From Amycolatopsis bullii (GTDB lineage Bacteria; Actinomycetota; Actinomycetes; Mycobacteriales; Pseudonocardiaceae): a stretch of 47,900 nucleotides of DNA. This document shows, in pieces, positions 17,021 through 24,829 of the stretch; within the stretch, counting starts at the first letter, position 1, and every line of letters starts with the position of its first letter. A program made the translations under genes and the position numbers. The stretch covers positions 1 to 47,900 of the forward strand of contig NZ_BNAW01000065.1 in NCBI RefSeq assembly GCF_014654205.1, written 5' to 3'. Below the pieces are notes generated by a model, which saw only the letters and a program-made list of their open reading frames with translations, was not told the origin of the DNA and searched no databases.

Positions 17021-17499
17021 GCGAGCGAGCGGGCCATGAGAACGTCGTCGACGTCGGTGCCGTCGATGCGGAATTCGCCCCGCAGCACGCCTTCGGTGAC
17101 GAACCCGCAACGCTCGTAGACACGCCGCGCGCCGGTGTTGTGCCCCAGCACGCGCAATGTCACCTTGCGCGCGCCGCGTCGCCGGGCCTCGGCCACGGCG
17201 GCCTCGACGAGCTGCCGCGCGATCCCGAGCCGCTGCCGGTCAGGAGCGACGGCGAGGCCGCCGATCACGAGCACGTGCCGGTGCGCGGGGATGTCGTGGC
17301 CCGCGGCGAGCCGGACGTAACCGGCGACCACGCCGTCGTGCTCGGCGACGAGGAAGTCTTCGGGGCGCGCGTCCTCGTCGAAGAAGGGCGTGCCAGGCGG
17401 GGGCGCGGGTGCGGGGGACACGACCGAGGTCCAGGTGTGCCGGTCGATCTCGGCGAGCACGGGTTCGTCGGCACCGCGGGCGGTCCTGATGGTGATCAC
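17017..17499 (-). CDS. GNAT-family N-acetyltransferase
   Basis: The protein has 160 residues from a GTG start. The central VIGGLAVAPDRQRLGIARQLVEAA holds the acetyl-CoA-binding motif (Q/RxxGxG/A, here RQRLGIA), followed by the typical C-terminal LGHNTGARRVYERCGFVTEG. The acceptor substrate is unknown. It reads in the same direction as ahcY, but the ahcY promoter and riboswitch lie between them and its stop codon falls inside that promoter. Confidence 0.9.
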   Translation of the reverse strand: MITIRTARGADEPVLAEIDRHTWTSVVSPAPAPPPGTPFFDEDARPEDFLVAEHDGVVAGYVRLAAGHDIPAHRHVLVIGGLAVAPDRQRLGIARQLVEAAVAEARRRGARKVTLRVLGHNTGARRVYERCGFVTEGVLRGEFRIDGTDVDDVLMARSLA

Positions 17500-17542
17500 C
17501 GGGTCATCCTGGCGGACACCGGCACGCGCGCGCGAAGGAGTT

Positions 17543-18433
17543 TCAGAGCAGGTGCGCCCGCCGCCAGATGCCCTCGGAGCGGCCGCCGATCAGGCCCGCG
17601 TCGCGCAGGAAGGGCACGATCTTCGCGGCCATCCACCGGCGCGTCTCGTGGAAGTGCGGGTTCGCCAGCGCCGCCGCCCGGCCCTCGCGCGGGTCGATGC
17701 CGACGCTGCGGTAGATCCGCGCGTCGACCATGCTGTCGATCACGCCGAAGGCGACCAGTGCCGTCCGCAGCCGGTGGCGCTGCAGCGCCGCCTTCGACAG
17801 CTTCGGCGTTTCGCGCAGCACCTCCTCCTTGGCGAACCGGACGTGCCGGGCCTCCTCGACCACGTGGATGCGGTTGACCGAGCGGATCAGCGGCTGGATG
17901 CCGTCGTCGTCCATCATCGACCGCTGGAGCCGGTCGGTGGTCTCCTCGGCGACCAGCACGCTGGCGAACATCGACGGCCCGGCCGCGGTCGCCCCGAACA
18001 CCTTCGCGGCGCGGTGGACCACCCTCGGGACGCCGTAGCGCGGGACGCCGAGCCGGTCGGCGGTGCGGGCGAACATCACCGAGTGCCGCGTCTCGTCGCC
18101 GATCTCGGTCATCGCGTACTGCGCGTGCTCGGTGCGCGCGTCGAGGTCGAAGACGTACCGGGCCAGCAGCTGCATCAGGACGATCTCGAACCACAGGCCG
18201 ACGCTCATGATGCTGGCGATCTCGTGCTTGGACAGCTCGATCCGCTGCTCCGGCGTCAGCTTCGCCCAGAGGTCCGTGCCGTAGAGGGAGACGCGCTCGA
18301 GCGGCATGTACGCCTTGCCCTCGGCGAGCGGCGCGTCCCAGTCGATGTCGACGTACGGGTCGTAGGAGTTCTTCGCGGAGCTCCTGAGCAGGCGAGCCGC
18401 GGTGACGTCCCGGTCCTGGGCCTCGACGCCCAT
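17543..18433 (-). CDS. AurF-like diiron oxygenase (p-aminobenzoate N-oxygenase family)
   Basis: The protein has 296 residues. The ATG at 18433 is preceded by GGAGG at 7 bp, so the upstream TTG is not used. It is all-helical, with Glu/His metal-ligand signatures of AurF-type diiron enzymes: SKHEIASIMSVGLWFEIVLMQ, ITEIGDETRHSVMFAR-type and VNRIHVVEEARHVRFAKEE. Family members oxidise arylamines or act in secondary metabolism; the substrate here is unknown. It is divergent from a TetR gene with an inverted repeat between them, so it is probably repressed by that regulator and induced by a small molecule. Confidence 0.85.
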   Translation of the reverse strand: MGVEAQDRDVTAARLLRSSAKNSYDPYVDIDWDAPLAEGKAYMPLERVSLYGTDLWAKLTPEQRIELSKHEIASIMSVGLWFEIVLMQLLARYVFDLDARTEHAQYAMTEIGDETRHSVMFARTADRLGVPRYGVPRVVHRAAKVFGATAAGPSMFASVLVAEETTDRLQRSMMDDDGIQPLIRSVNRIHVVEEARHVRFAKEEVLRETPKLSKAALQRHRLRTALVAFGVIDSMVDARIYRSVGIDPREGRAAALANPHFHETRRWMAAKIVPFLRDAGLIGGRSEGIWRRAHLL

Positions 18434-18453
18434 GGCGGCCTCCAAAGTAAGGG

Positions 18454-18513
18454 GTACGCGGTGTACTAGCTACTTCGGCAGCGTACACCGCCCGATGGGT
18501 GCGTGAGTAGGCT
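18454..18513. promoter_or_regulatory. Divergent operator-promoter between AurF-like gene and tetR
   Basis: GCGGTGTAC (18458-18466) and GTACACCGC (18483-18491) form a perfect 9-bp inverted repeat with a 16-bp spacer. GTACGC (18454-18459) and GCGTAC (18481-18486) also pair. TAGGCT (18508-18513) lies 6 bp before the GTG of tetR, a leaderless-type -10 box. Confidence 0.6.
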
Positions 18514-18519
18514 TTCGCC

Positions 18520-19167
18520 GTGACCAAGGTCGACGGACGGGCGACGCGCTGGGCGGGCCAGCAGGAACGGCGGCGCGCGGAGTTCGTCGACGCGGCGCTG
18601 GCGGCCATCGCCGAGCACGGCCCCGACGTCTCGACCGAGCAGATCGCCGAGCGGGCCGGCGTCGCCCGCACCCGCCTGTACCGGCACTTCGACGGCGCGG
18701 CCGACCTCCGCCGGGCGATCGCGCAGCGGGCGGCGGAGCTGGTGACGGCCGACCTGGCGCCGCTGTGGCACCCCGAGGGCTCACCGAACGAGATGATCTC
18801 CACGGTGATCGCGACGCACCTGCGCTGGCTGACCGAGCACGCCCACCTGCACCGCTACCTCATCCGCGGGGTCGAGGACGGTCCCGACGTCCGCGGCTCG
18901 ATCGCCCGCCACCTCAGCCGGCTGTTCAGCGGCTACCTGAAGGCGTTCGGGCTGGACCCGGCCCCGGCGGACACGATCGCGTTCGGCCTGGTCGGCTACG
19001 TCGAATCGGCGACGACCCGCTGGCTCGACCACCCGGGCACGCTCACCCTGGCCCAGCTGACCGCCCAGCTCACCGGGACGATCTGGGCGATGCTGGACCA
19101 CACCCTGCGGGCAGGCGGCGTGGAGCTGGATCCGGACCGGCCGTTGCCGCTCCCGGACGGGCTTTAG
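18520..19167 (+). CDS. TetR-family regulator, divergent from AurF-like gene
   Basis: The protein has 215 residues from a GTG that follows TAGGCT by 6 bp, suggesting a leaderless mRNA. The N-terminal HTH reads STEQIAERAGVARTRLYRHFDG (about 36-57), typical of TetR. The rest is a helical ligand domain with SGYLKAFGLDPAPADTIAFGLVGYVESATTRWLD. Its stop overlaps the stop of the convergent polymerase gene by 4 bp. The inverted repeats in the divergent intergenic region are its likely operator. Confidence 0.88.
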   Translation: MTKVDGRATRWAGQQERRRAEFVDAALAAIAEHGPDVSTEQIAERAGVARTRLYRHFDGAADLRRAIAQRAAELVTADLAPLWHPEGSPNEMISTVIATHLRWLTEHAHLHRYLIRGVEDGPDVRGSIARHLSRLFSGYLKAFGLDPAPADTIAFGLVGYVESATTRWLDHPGTLTLAQLTAQLTGTIWAMLDHTLRAGGVELDPDRPLPLPDGL

Positions 19168-20189
19168 TCTTCGCGCGGGAACTCGGCCCGCACGCCCAGC
19201 AGCCGCACGGCCCGGGTGAGCTCGAACATCCCGAGCACCTCCTGTGCCGCCCGGTCCAGCTCGCTCGCGTCCGACGTCGGTTCCGGCAGCGTGATGCTGT
19301 GCGTGTGGGTCAGGAACGGCACGAACCGCACCTTGACCGCCACCCGCGCCGCCGGGCGGCCTTCGTCGAGGACGTCCTGGGCGACCCGCTTGGCCAGCGC
19401 CGTGACCTCGGCCGCCATCTCCGCCGGGTCCGTCAGGTCGCGCTGGAAGGTCGTCTCGCGGCTGCGGGAACGGGCAACCCACGGGGTCGCGCTCACCTCG
19501 GCGTCGCTGATGCCGCCGCCGAGCAGGCGCAGCCACGGGCCGGTCTTCGGGCCGAACCGGGCCGCCAGCTCCGCCGGATCGGCGCCCGCCAGGTCGAGGA
19601 CGGTGTGGATGCCCAGCTCGCCGAGCTTCTTCGCGGTCTTGCCGCCGATGCCCCACAGCGCGTCGGTCGGGCGGGCCGCCATCACGTCCCACCAGTTCTC
19701 CTGCGTCAGCCGGTAGATCCCGCCCGGCTTGCCGAACCCCGTGGCGAGCTTGGCCCGCAGCTTGTTGTCGCCGATCCCGACCGCGCACGACAGGCCCGTC
19801 TCGCGCGCCACCGCCTCCTTGATCGCGACGGCCAGCGCCTCGGGATCGGCCGTCTCCGCGCCGACGAAGGCCTCGTCCCAGCCGAGCACCTCGACCACCA
19901 CCGGCAGCTCGCGCACCGCGGCCATCACGCGCGCCGACACTTCGAGGTAGGCGTCCGGGTCACTCGGCAGGAAGACGGCGTCCGGGCAGCGCTTGGCGGC
20001 GATCCGCAGCGGCATGCCGGACTGGACGCCGAACTCGCGGGCCTCGTACGACGCCGTCGCGACGACGGCGCGCTCGGTGGGGTCGCCGTTGCCGCCGACC
20101 ACCACGGGCTTCCCGCGCAGCTCCGGGTGGCGGGCGATCTCGACCGCGGCGATGAACTGGTCGAGGTCGACGTGCAGGACCCACTTCAC
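19164..20189 (-). CDS. Y-family DNA polymerase, DinB2-like
   Basis: The protein has 341 residues. The palm carboxylates are Asp8 (HVDLDQF), Asp105 and Glu106 (LGWDEAF). Helix-hairpin-helix LWGIGGKTAKKLGELGIHTV and a little-finger domain follow. The chain ends at LLGVRAEFPRED without a QLxLF-type beta-clamp motif, as in mycobacterial DinB2 rather than DinB1. At the steric-gate position, where most DinB enzymes have Phe or Tyr, the residue is Ile13 (DQFIAAVE); M. smegmatis DinB2 has Leu there and readily uses ribonucleotides. Translesion or ribonucleotide-permissive synthesis is inferred. Confidence 0.9.
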   Translation of the reverse strand: MKWVLHVDLDQFIAAVEIARHPELRGKPVVVGGNGDPTERAVVATASYEAREFGVQSGMPLRIAAKRCPDAVFLPSDPDAYLEVSARVMAAVRELPVVVEVLGWDEAFVGAETADPEALAVAIKEAVARETGLSCAVGIGDNKLRAKLATGFGKPGGIYRLTQENWWDVMAARPTDALWGIGGKTAKKLGELGIHTVLDLAGADPAELAARFGPKTGPWLRLLGGGISDAEVSATPWVARSRSRETTFQRDLTDPAEMAAEVTALAKRVAQDVLDEGRPAARVAVKVRFVPFLTHTHSITLPEPTSDASELDRAAQEVLGMFELTRAVRLLGVRAEFPRED

Positions 20190-20211
20190 CCGCCCAGTCT
20201 GCCTCAGATCG

Positions 20212-20475
20212 TCAGAGCCGGTGCCGCGCCACGTGAGTCCAGACGGTGCCGGTGAGCGCGAGGATGCCGCACAGCGTCACGCCCGGATCGGGCAGCACCA
20301 GGCCCAGGACCAGCAGCGTCACGGCGGTGATGTCGAAGAAGATCAGGAGCGTGGTGCGGAGCGCGGTCGACTTCGGGCGCCGGCCGTCGCGCAGCGCGGC
20401 AGCCAGATCCGGATCGCTGAGCTCCAAGCTGCGCTCGATCTTCTCGAGCTCGGTGCGATCGTGGTGACTGAGCAT
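20212..20475 (-). CDS. DUF3040-type small membrane protein
   Basis: The protein has 87 residues; the start ATG follows GAAGGAGG. The N-terminus MLSHHDRTELEKIERSLELSDPDLAAALRDG is the DUF3040 signature, followed by two transmembrane helices (about 40-80) and HVARHRL. The function is unknown; related proteins are common in actinobacteria. It reads toward the polymerase gene, 22 bp upstream of it, so the two may share a transcript. Confidence 0.85.
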   Translation of the reverse strand: MLSHHDRTELEKIERSLELSDPDLAAALRDGRRPKSTALRTTLLIFFDITAVTLLVLGLVLPDPGVTLCGILALTGTVWTHVARHRL

Positions 20476-20611
20476 CGGGCCTCCTTCGGCGCCGAACCCG
20501 CCGTATCGCCGTAGCGAATACCCAATCGTCCTCCTCGCGAACCGCCGAACGTCTTCTGATTTCGTGCTTTTTGCTGGGCCGACCGGGTGATCCGCGCTCC
20601 GTGATCGGCTT

Positions 20612-20644
20612 CGGCCACGTTAAGTTGCCCTCTGAACGTGGCCG
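20612..20644 (+). promoter_or_regulatory. Inverted repeat in the leader of the MetE-like gene
   Basis: CGGCCACGTT (20612-20621) and AACGTGGCCG (20635-20644) are exact complements separated by 13 nt. A third copy, CGGCCACGTC, lies near 20669-20679 and could pair with the same middle segment. This is either an operator or a pair of alternative leader hairpins, about 85-115 bp before the start codon. Confidence 0.5.
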
Positions 20645-20727
20645 GTCACGGCCGGACGGCTGGGGGCGGCCACGTCCTGCGGTCGCGCCGGTGCCCGGTC
20701 GGAACCTTCAAGCAGCCGGAGGACCTG

Positions 20728-21789
20728 ATGACCCTGCCCACCGAGCCGATCGGCAGCATCCCGCGTCCCGCCTACCTCGTCGACGGCCTCGGCGAGTTCG
20801 CCGCGGGCCGGATCGACGCGGCCGCGCTCGCCGAACTCGAGAGCCGGGCCGTCGCCGACACGATCCGCCGCTTCGAGGAGACCGGCTCGCCGGTGCTGAC
20901 CGACGGGGAGCAGGGCAAACCGAGCTTCGCGACGTACCCGCTGGCCGGGCTCGAAGCCCTGGCGCCCGACGGCGTGGTCATCCCGTTCGCCGACGGGCAC
21001 ACCCGGCAGCTGCCCCGGCTCACCGCGGGCCCGTTCCACTACGCGACCCACGCGGATTCGTACCTGACGCGGGCGAAAACGCTCACCGACCGCCCGGTCA
21101 AGCAGGCGGTGATCGCCGCGTCCGCGCTCTCGCTGATCTACCCGGGCGAGGGCATCGAGGGGTACTCGCAGGAGCAGTTCGTCGCCGACCTGGTGAACGA
21201 GGCCGAGGCGGACATCCGCGGCAGCCTCGAAGCGGGCGCGGACAGCGTGCAGATCGACTTCACCGAAGGGCGGCTGTCGCTGAAGCTCGACCCGTCCGGC
21301 GGGCTGCTGCGCCAGTTCGTCGAGCTGAACAACGCCGTGCTCGACCGGTTCACCGCCGAGGAGCGCGGGAAGATCGGCGTCCACACGTGCCCGGGCGGCG
21401 ACCAGGATTCCGTGCACAGCCTCGACGTCGACTACGCGGGCCTGCTGCCGGCGTTGTTCGACCTCAAGGCCGGCCGGTTCTTCGTCCAGCTGGCCAGCGA
21501 AGCCGATCCGGAGCGCGCGCTGCGGGTGATCGCCGACCACCTGAAGGCCGGCCAGCGGGTGTTCGTCGGCGTCACCGACCCGATCGACCCGCGGGTGGAA
21601 ACCGCGGAAGAGATCCGGGACCGGGTGCTCACCGCGGCGAAGTACCTCCCGGCCGAGCGGCTCGGCACCTGCGACGACTGCGGGTTCTCGCCGTTCGCCG
21701 ACGACACGTCGACGTCGCGCGACATCGCGTTCGCGAAGATCGCGGCCCGGGTCGAGGGCACGCGACTGGCTTCCGAAGCGCTCGGCTGA
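20728..21789 (+). CDS. Cobalamin-independent methionine synthase-like methyltransferase (MetE C-terminal type)
   Basis: The protein has 353 residues, about the size of the catalytic half of MetE. The ATG follows GGAGG by 6 bp. The barrel begins with EPIGSIPRP and VLTDGEQGKP. His219-x-Cys221 (VHTCPGG) and Cys315 (LGTCDDCGFSP) fit the zinc site that activates the thiol of homocysteine. Short MetE-like enzymes may take the methyl group from a donor other than methyltetrahydrofolate triglutamate; that is open here. It is convergent with a LysE-type gene only 3 bp away and carries a structured leader. Confidence 0.85.
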   Translation: MTLPTEPIGSIPRPAYLVDGLGEFAAGRIDAAALAELESRAVADTIRRFEETGSPVLTDGEQGKPSFATYPLAGLEALAPDGVVIPFADGHTRQLPRLTAGPFHYATHADSYLTRAKTLTDRPVKQAVIAASALSLIYPGEGIEGYSQEQFVADLVNEAEADIRGSLEAGADSVQIDFTEGRLSLKLDPSGGLLRQFVELNNAVLDRFTAEERGKIGVHTCPGGDQDSVHSLDVDYAGLLPALFDLKAGRFFVQLASEADPERALRVIADHLKAGQRVFVGVTDPIDPRVETAEEIRDRVLTAAKYLPAERLGTCDDCGFSPFADDTSTSRDIAFAKIAARVEGTRLASEALG

Positions 21790-21792
21790 GGC

Positions 21793-22425
21793 TCACGCCG
21801 TTTCGGCGGCGACCTTCAGACCGAGGGTGACGAGCACGGTGCCCAGGACGGCGTCGAGCCCCCGGCGCACCCGGCCGGCGCTGAAGAACTTCTTCAGCGC
21901 CCCGACCACGACGGCGAGGGTGACGAACCACAGGACCGTGCCCGCGGTGGCGATCCCGGCCAGTTCGAGCGTCTGCACGGTGGCGCCGCCGGCGGGCAGG
22001 AACTGGGGGAGCAGCGCCAGGAAGTACACGGCGACCTTGGGGTTGAGCAGGTTGGTCACCAGGCCCTGGCGGAAGGCGGCCCCGGCGGTGAGCTGCCGGG
22101 CCGCCGGGGTCTCCCCGAGGTCCCGGTAGCCGCCGCGGCGCACGGCCAGCCACGCCTTCACGCCGAGGAAGACGAGGTAGGCCGCACCGGCGAGCTTGAC
22201 CACGGTGAAGGCGACCGCGGAAGCGGTGAGCACGGCGGCGACCCCCAGGGCGATCGCGACCACCCAGGCGAAGACCCCGAGAGCGATCCCGGCACCGGCG
22301 GCGATGCCGGCCCGCCGGCCGCCGCTGAGCGCCGAGCGCGTCACGACCACGAAGTCGGGCCCGGGCGACATCGCCCCCAGCACGACGACCAGCAGGAACG
22401 AGGCGGCGGTGGCACCGGGGATCAT
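21793..22425 (-). CDS. LysE/RhtB-family amino-acid exporter
   Basis: The protein has 210 residues from ATG 22425; the frame extends upstream without support. The start MIPGATAASFLLVVVLGAMSPGPDFVVVTRSAL has the SPGPDF motif typical of RhtB proteins, and LVTNLLNPKVAVYFLALLPQF is the second family signature. Six transmembrane helices are predicted. The substrate is probably an amino acid such as homoserine, threonine or cysteine. It stands alone, divergent from the RibA-like gene. Confidence 0.9.
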   Translation of the reverse strand: MIPGATAASFLLVVVLGAMSPGPDFVVVTRSALSGGRRAGIAAGAGIALGVFAWVVAIALGVAAVLTASAVAFTVVKLAGAAYLVFLGVKAWLAVRRGGYRDLGETPAARQLTAGAAFRQGLVTNLLNPKVAVYFLALLPQFLPAGGATVQTLELAGIATAGTVLWFVTLAVVVGALKKFFSAGRVRRGLDAVLGTVLVTLGLKVAAETA

Positions 22426-22498
22426 GACCCGAGAATACGGCCCGCTCGCCACTGAGTTTCGCCTCGAGTGCCGCCCCTCGCGCGCGTGGTGGCAGGAT

Positions 22499-22524
22499 GT
22501 TCGAATTTGAACCTCGTGTAGGGT
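22499..22524 (+). promoter_or_regulatory. Leaderless promoter region of the RibA-like gene
   Basis: TAGGGT (22519-22524) lies exactly 7 bp before GTG 22532, the geometry of a leaderless actinobacterial transcript. Upstream, GTTCGAATTTGAAC (22499-22512) is a near-perfect 14-bp palindrome at the position of a -35 box and may be an operator. Confidence 0.55.
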
Positions 22525-22531
22525 CGATCTT

Positions 22532-23167
22532 GTGGGTGATTCCAGGGGCGCGGGCATGACGGCCGAGGTGCGGACGCGGGTGCGGATCCCGCTGCGGCTG
22601 GGCGGCGGCGTCGCGGTCGACGCCGAAGCCGTCACCTTCCGCGGCCTGGCCGACGGCGGGGAACACCTGGCGTTCGTCCTGGGCACGCCCGGGGAGGTGC
22701 CGCTGGTACGGCCGCACTCGGAATGCCTGACCGGCGACGTCTTCGGCTCCGCGCGGTGCGACTGCGGCCCGCAGCTGGCCGAGGCCGTCGCGCGGATCTC
22801 CGAGGCCGGCGGGTACCTGCTGTACCTGCGCCAGGAGGGCCGCGGGATCGGGCTCTACAACAAGCTCGACGCGTACGCCCTGCAGGACGGCGGCCTCGAC
22901 ACCTACGCCGCGAACGCCGCGCTCGGCCTGCCCGAAGACGCCCGCGACTACACCGTCGCCGCGCAGATGCTGGGCGCGCTCGGGGTGGACCGGGTGGACC
23001 TGCTCTCGAACAACCCGGACAAGGCGGCGCAGCTGCGGGCGGCCGGGATCGCGGTGCGCGACCGGGTCCCGACCGGGGTGTTCGCGACCGAGAACAACGT
23101 CCGGTACCTGCGGGCGAAGGCCGAGCTGACCGGGCACACGCTCTCCCTGCCCGGCCTCGCCAGCTGA
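22532..23167 (+). CDS. ribA: GTP cyclohydrolase II (RibA-like, stand-alone)
   Basis: The protein has 211 residues. GTG 22532 is chosen because TAGGGT precedes it by 7 bp; ATG 22556 with a weak GGGG site is the alternative. The zinc motif SECLTGDVFGSARCDCGPQL, the catalytic LYLRQEGRGIGLYNKL and the C-terminal LLSNNPDKAAQL are canonical for GTP cyclohydrolase II. The enzyme opens GTP to the first riboflavin precursor. It lacks the RibB half found in bifunctional RibBA and has no riboflavin neighbours, so it may be a second copy serving a specialised pathway such as a deazaflavin, toxoflavin or other pyrimidine product; that is inference. Confidence 0.9.
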   Translation: MGDSRGAGMTAEVRTRVRIPLRLGGGVAVDAEAVTFRGLADGGEHLAFVLGTPGEVPLVRPHSECLTGDVFGSARCDCGPQLAEAVARISEAGGYLLYLRQEGRGIGLYNKLDAYALQDGGLDTYAANAALGLPEDARDYTVAAQMLGALGVDRVDLLSNNPDKAAQLRAAGIAVRDRVPTGVFATENNVRYLRAKAELTGHTLSLPGLAS

Positions 23168-23183
23168 CCCGGACGGCCGCCCG

Positions 23184-23246
23184 GCGTACCCGGACGGTCG
23201 GGTTGCGTACCTGGAGGGTCGGGCTGCGTACCCGGAGGGTCAGGTC
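23184..23246. repeat. Three tandem copies of a 21-bp unit
   Basis: Three direct copies of about GCGTACCYGGAGGGTCGGGYT stand at 23184-23204, 23205-23225 and 23226-23246, with a few differences between copies. They fill the space between the convergent RibA-like and MarR genes and run over the MarR stop codon. Confidence 0.8.
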
Positions 23247-23770
23247 AGGCGCTGGGCCGCCGCGGCCGCGGGGCTCGTGGTGAGCTTCTCCAGCAGGCCG
23301 ATCAGGGTGGTCCGTTCCGCCGGGGTCAGTGATGCCACCCAGGCCTGCTCGCGTGCGTTGTGCTCCTGGTAGGCGTCGGTCACCGCCGTGTGGCCCGCTT
23401 CGGTGAGCGCCAGCAGGACCGCGCGGCGGTCGCGGGGGACCGGGGTGCGCGTCACCAGGTCGTCCCGCTCCAGGGTCTTGACCAGTGCCGACACCGCCGC
23501 GCGGCTCATCCCGGCGAGCCGGGCCACGTGGCGGGACTCCAGCGGGCCGGCCAGCCAGAGGACGAACAGCACCCGGAAGCCGCCCCAGCTCCAGCCGCGC
23601 GGGCGGTGGACCGTGGACTCCCAGTCGTAGACCAGCGCGCCGGCCAGCCGGTGCAGGGTGAGGCCGAGACGCATCGCCACCGGGTCGGTCGCGGGCAGCT
23701 CGGCCTGCGTCTTCCCGATCGCGTAGTCGACGAACGAGAGGTAGTCGAGGTCGGCCGGTCGGTCGGTCAT
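23240..23770 (-). CDS. MarR-family transcriptional regulator
   Basis: The protein has 176 residues. The winged HTH reads ESRHVARLAGMSRAAVSALVKTLERDDLVTRTPVPRDRRAVLLALTEAG (about 78-126), typical of MarR. TAACCT lies 7 bp before the ATG on the minus strand, so the mRNA is probably leaderless. It is divergent from the MBL-FAD hydroxylase gene pair, and dyads in the space between them (23835-23848) are likely operators. Control of an aromatic-compound pathway by a phenolic ligand is inferred. Confidence 0.9.
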   Translation of the reverse strand: MTDRPADLDYLSFVDYAIGKTQAELPATDPVAMRLGLTLHRLAGALVYDWESTVHRPRGWSWGGFRVLFVLWLAGPLESRHVARLAGMSRAAVSALVKTLERDDLVTRTPVPRDRRAVLLALTEAGHTAVTDAYQEHNAREQAWVASLTPAERTTLIGLLEKLTTSPAAAAAQRLT

Positions 23771-23834
23771 GCGGCACAGGTTAGGGGAAGAAGGGTTTCC
23801 CACGGCGGTCCGGCGGGCTAGCCTGACCCGGATG

Positions 23835-23854
23835 GTCAATCCTTTGACGATCAA
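23835..23854. promoter_or_regulatory. Candidate MarR operator
   Basis: GTCAA-TCCT-TTGAC (23835-23848) is a perfect dyad, and TTGA-CGA-TCAA overlaps it at its right side. They lie 19-32 bp before the MBL-fold gene start and between the two divergent genes. Confidence 0.55.
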
Positions 23855-23866
23855 GGAGCGCTCGCC

Positions 23867-24829
23867 GTGACGAAGAAAGCCTTCGCCTCTTCGGCCGACT
23901 TGGCGGAGAAAGCGCAGACCCTGGAGGTCCTCGCGGACGGCGTCTACGCGCTGACCGCCGAGGGCGACCCGAACATCGGCGCCATCGAAGGCGAGGACTT
24001 CCTCGTCTGCTTCGAAGCGCTGGCCACGCCGGTCGCCGCCGGAGAGTGGCTCGCGAAGCTGCGCGAGCACACCGACAAGCCCGTGCGGTACCTGGTCCTG
24101 AGCCACTACCACGCCGTGCGCGTGCTGGGCGCGTCCGCCTTCGACGCCGACGTGATCGTCGCGCACGAGAACACGCGCGCGCTGGTCGCCGAGCGCGGCA
24201 AGGAGGACTGGGAGAGCGAGTTCGGCCGGATGCCGCGGCTGGCGAAGGGCGCCGAATCGGTGCCGGGGCTGACCTGGCCGACGCTGACCTTCTCCGACCG
24301 GCTCACCATCGACCTCGGCGGCGAGCGCGGCGACCTCGTGCTCCAGTACTGCGGCCGCGGCCACACCGAAGGCGACCTCGTCGCCTGGCTGCCGCGCCGG
24401 AAGATCCTCTACGCCGGCGACCTCGTCGAAGCCGAAGCCGCGCTGTACACCGGCGACGCGTTCCACCGGGAGTGGGCGTCGTCCACTTTGGACCGAGTGG
24501 CCGCCTTCGGGGCCGAGACCCTGATCGGCGGCCGCGGCGGGGTCAGCCGCGGCCGCGAGGCGGTCGACGCCGCCATCGCGCAGACCCGGCACTTCCTCAC
24601 CACGATGCTCCGCGAGGTCGGGGCCGTCCACGACGCCGGCGGCACGCTCAAGGAGGCCTTCGAGCGCACCCACGCGGCCTTGGCCGGCCGGTACGGCCAT
24701 TGGCCGATCTTCGAGCACTGCCTGCCCTTCGACGTCTCGCGGCTGTGGGACGAGCTGTCCGGGATCGAGCGGCCGGTGGTGTGGACGGCCGAGCGCGACC
24801 GCGAAGTCTGGGACCAGCTCCAAGGATGA
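23867..24829 (+). CDS. MBL-fold hydrolase with altered zinc motif
   Basis: The protein has 320 residues from a GTG with AAGGAG 8 bp upstream. The metallo-beta-lactamase fold is clear: YLVLSHYHAVRVLGAS, then GRGHTEGDLVAWLP and ILYAGDLVEAE. In the usual HxHxDH motif the Asp and second-site His are replaced by Val84 and Arg85, so one zinc site is probably lost, while His80 and His82 remain. The reaction is unknown. The stop overlaps the FAD hydroxylase start (ATGA), so the two proteins likely act in one pathway on an aromatic or ring-cleaved compound. Confidence 0.85.
   Translation: MTKKAFASSADLAEKAQTLEVLADGVYALTAEGDPNIGAIEGEDFLVCFEALATPVAAGEWLAKLREHTDKPVRYLVLSHYHAVRVLGASAFDADVIVAHENTRALVAERGKEDWESEFGRMPRLAKGAESVPGLTWPTLTFSDRLTIDLGGERGDLVLQYCGRGHTEGDLVAWLPRRKILYAGDLVEAEAALYTGDAFHREWASSTLDRVAAFGAETLIGGRGGVSRGREAVDAAIAQTRHFLTTMLREVGAVHDAGGTLKEAFERTHAALAGRYGHWPIFEHCLPFDVSRLWDELSGIERPVVWTAERDREVWDQLQG

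Noticed and set aside
20612..20728. Cobalamin or SAM riboswitch in front of the MetE-like gene
   Set aside because: The leader is only about 115 nt and none of the conserved cobalamin or SAM-I/SAM-IV boxes can be seen; it is left as an unassigned leader structure.
23184..23246. CRISPR-like repeat array
   Set aside because: Only three directly abutting copies with no spacers; it is a simple tandem repeat.
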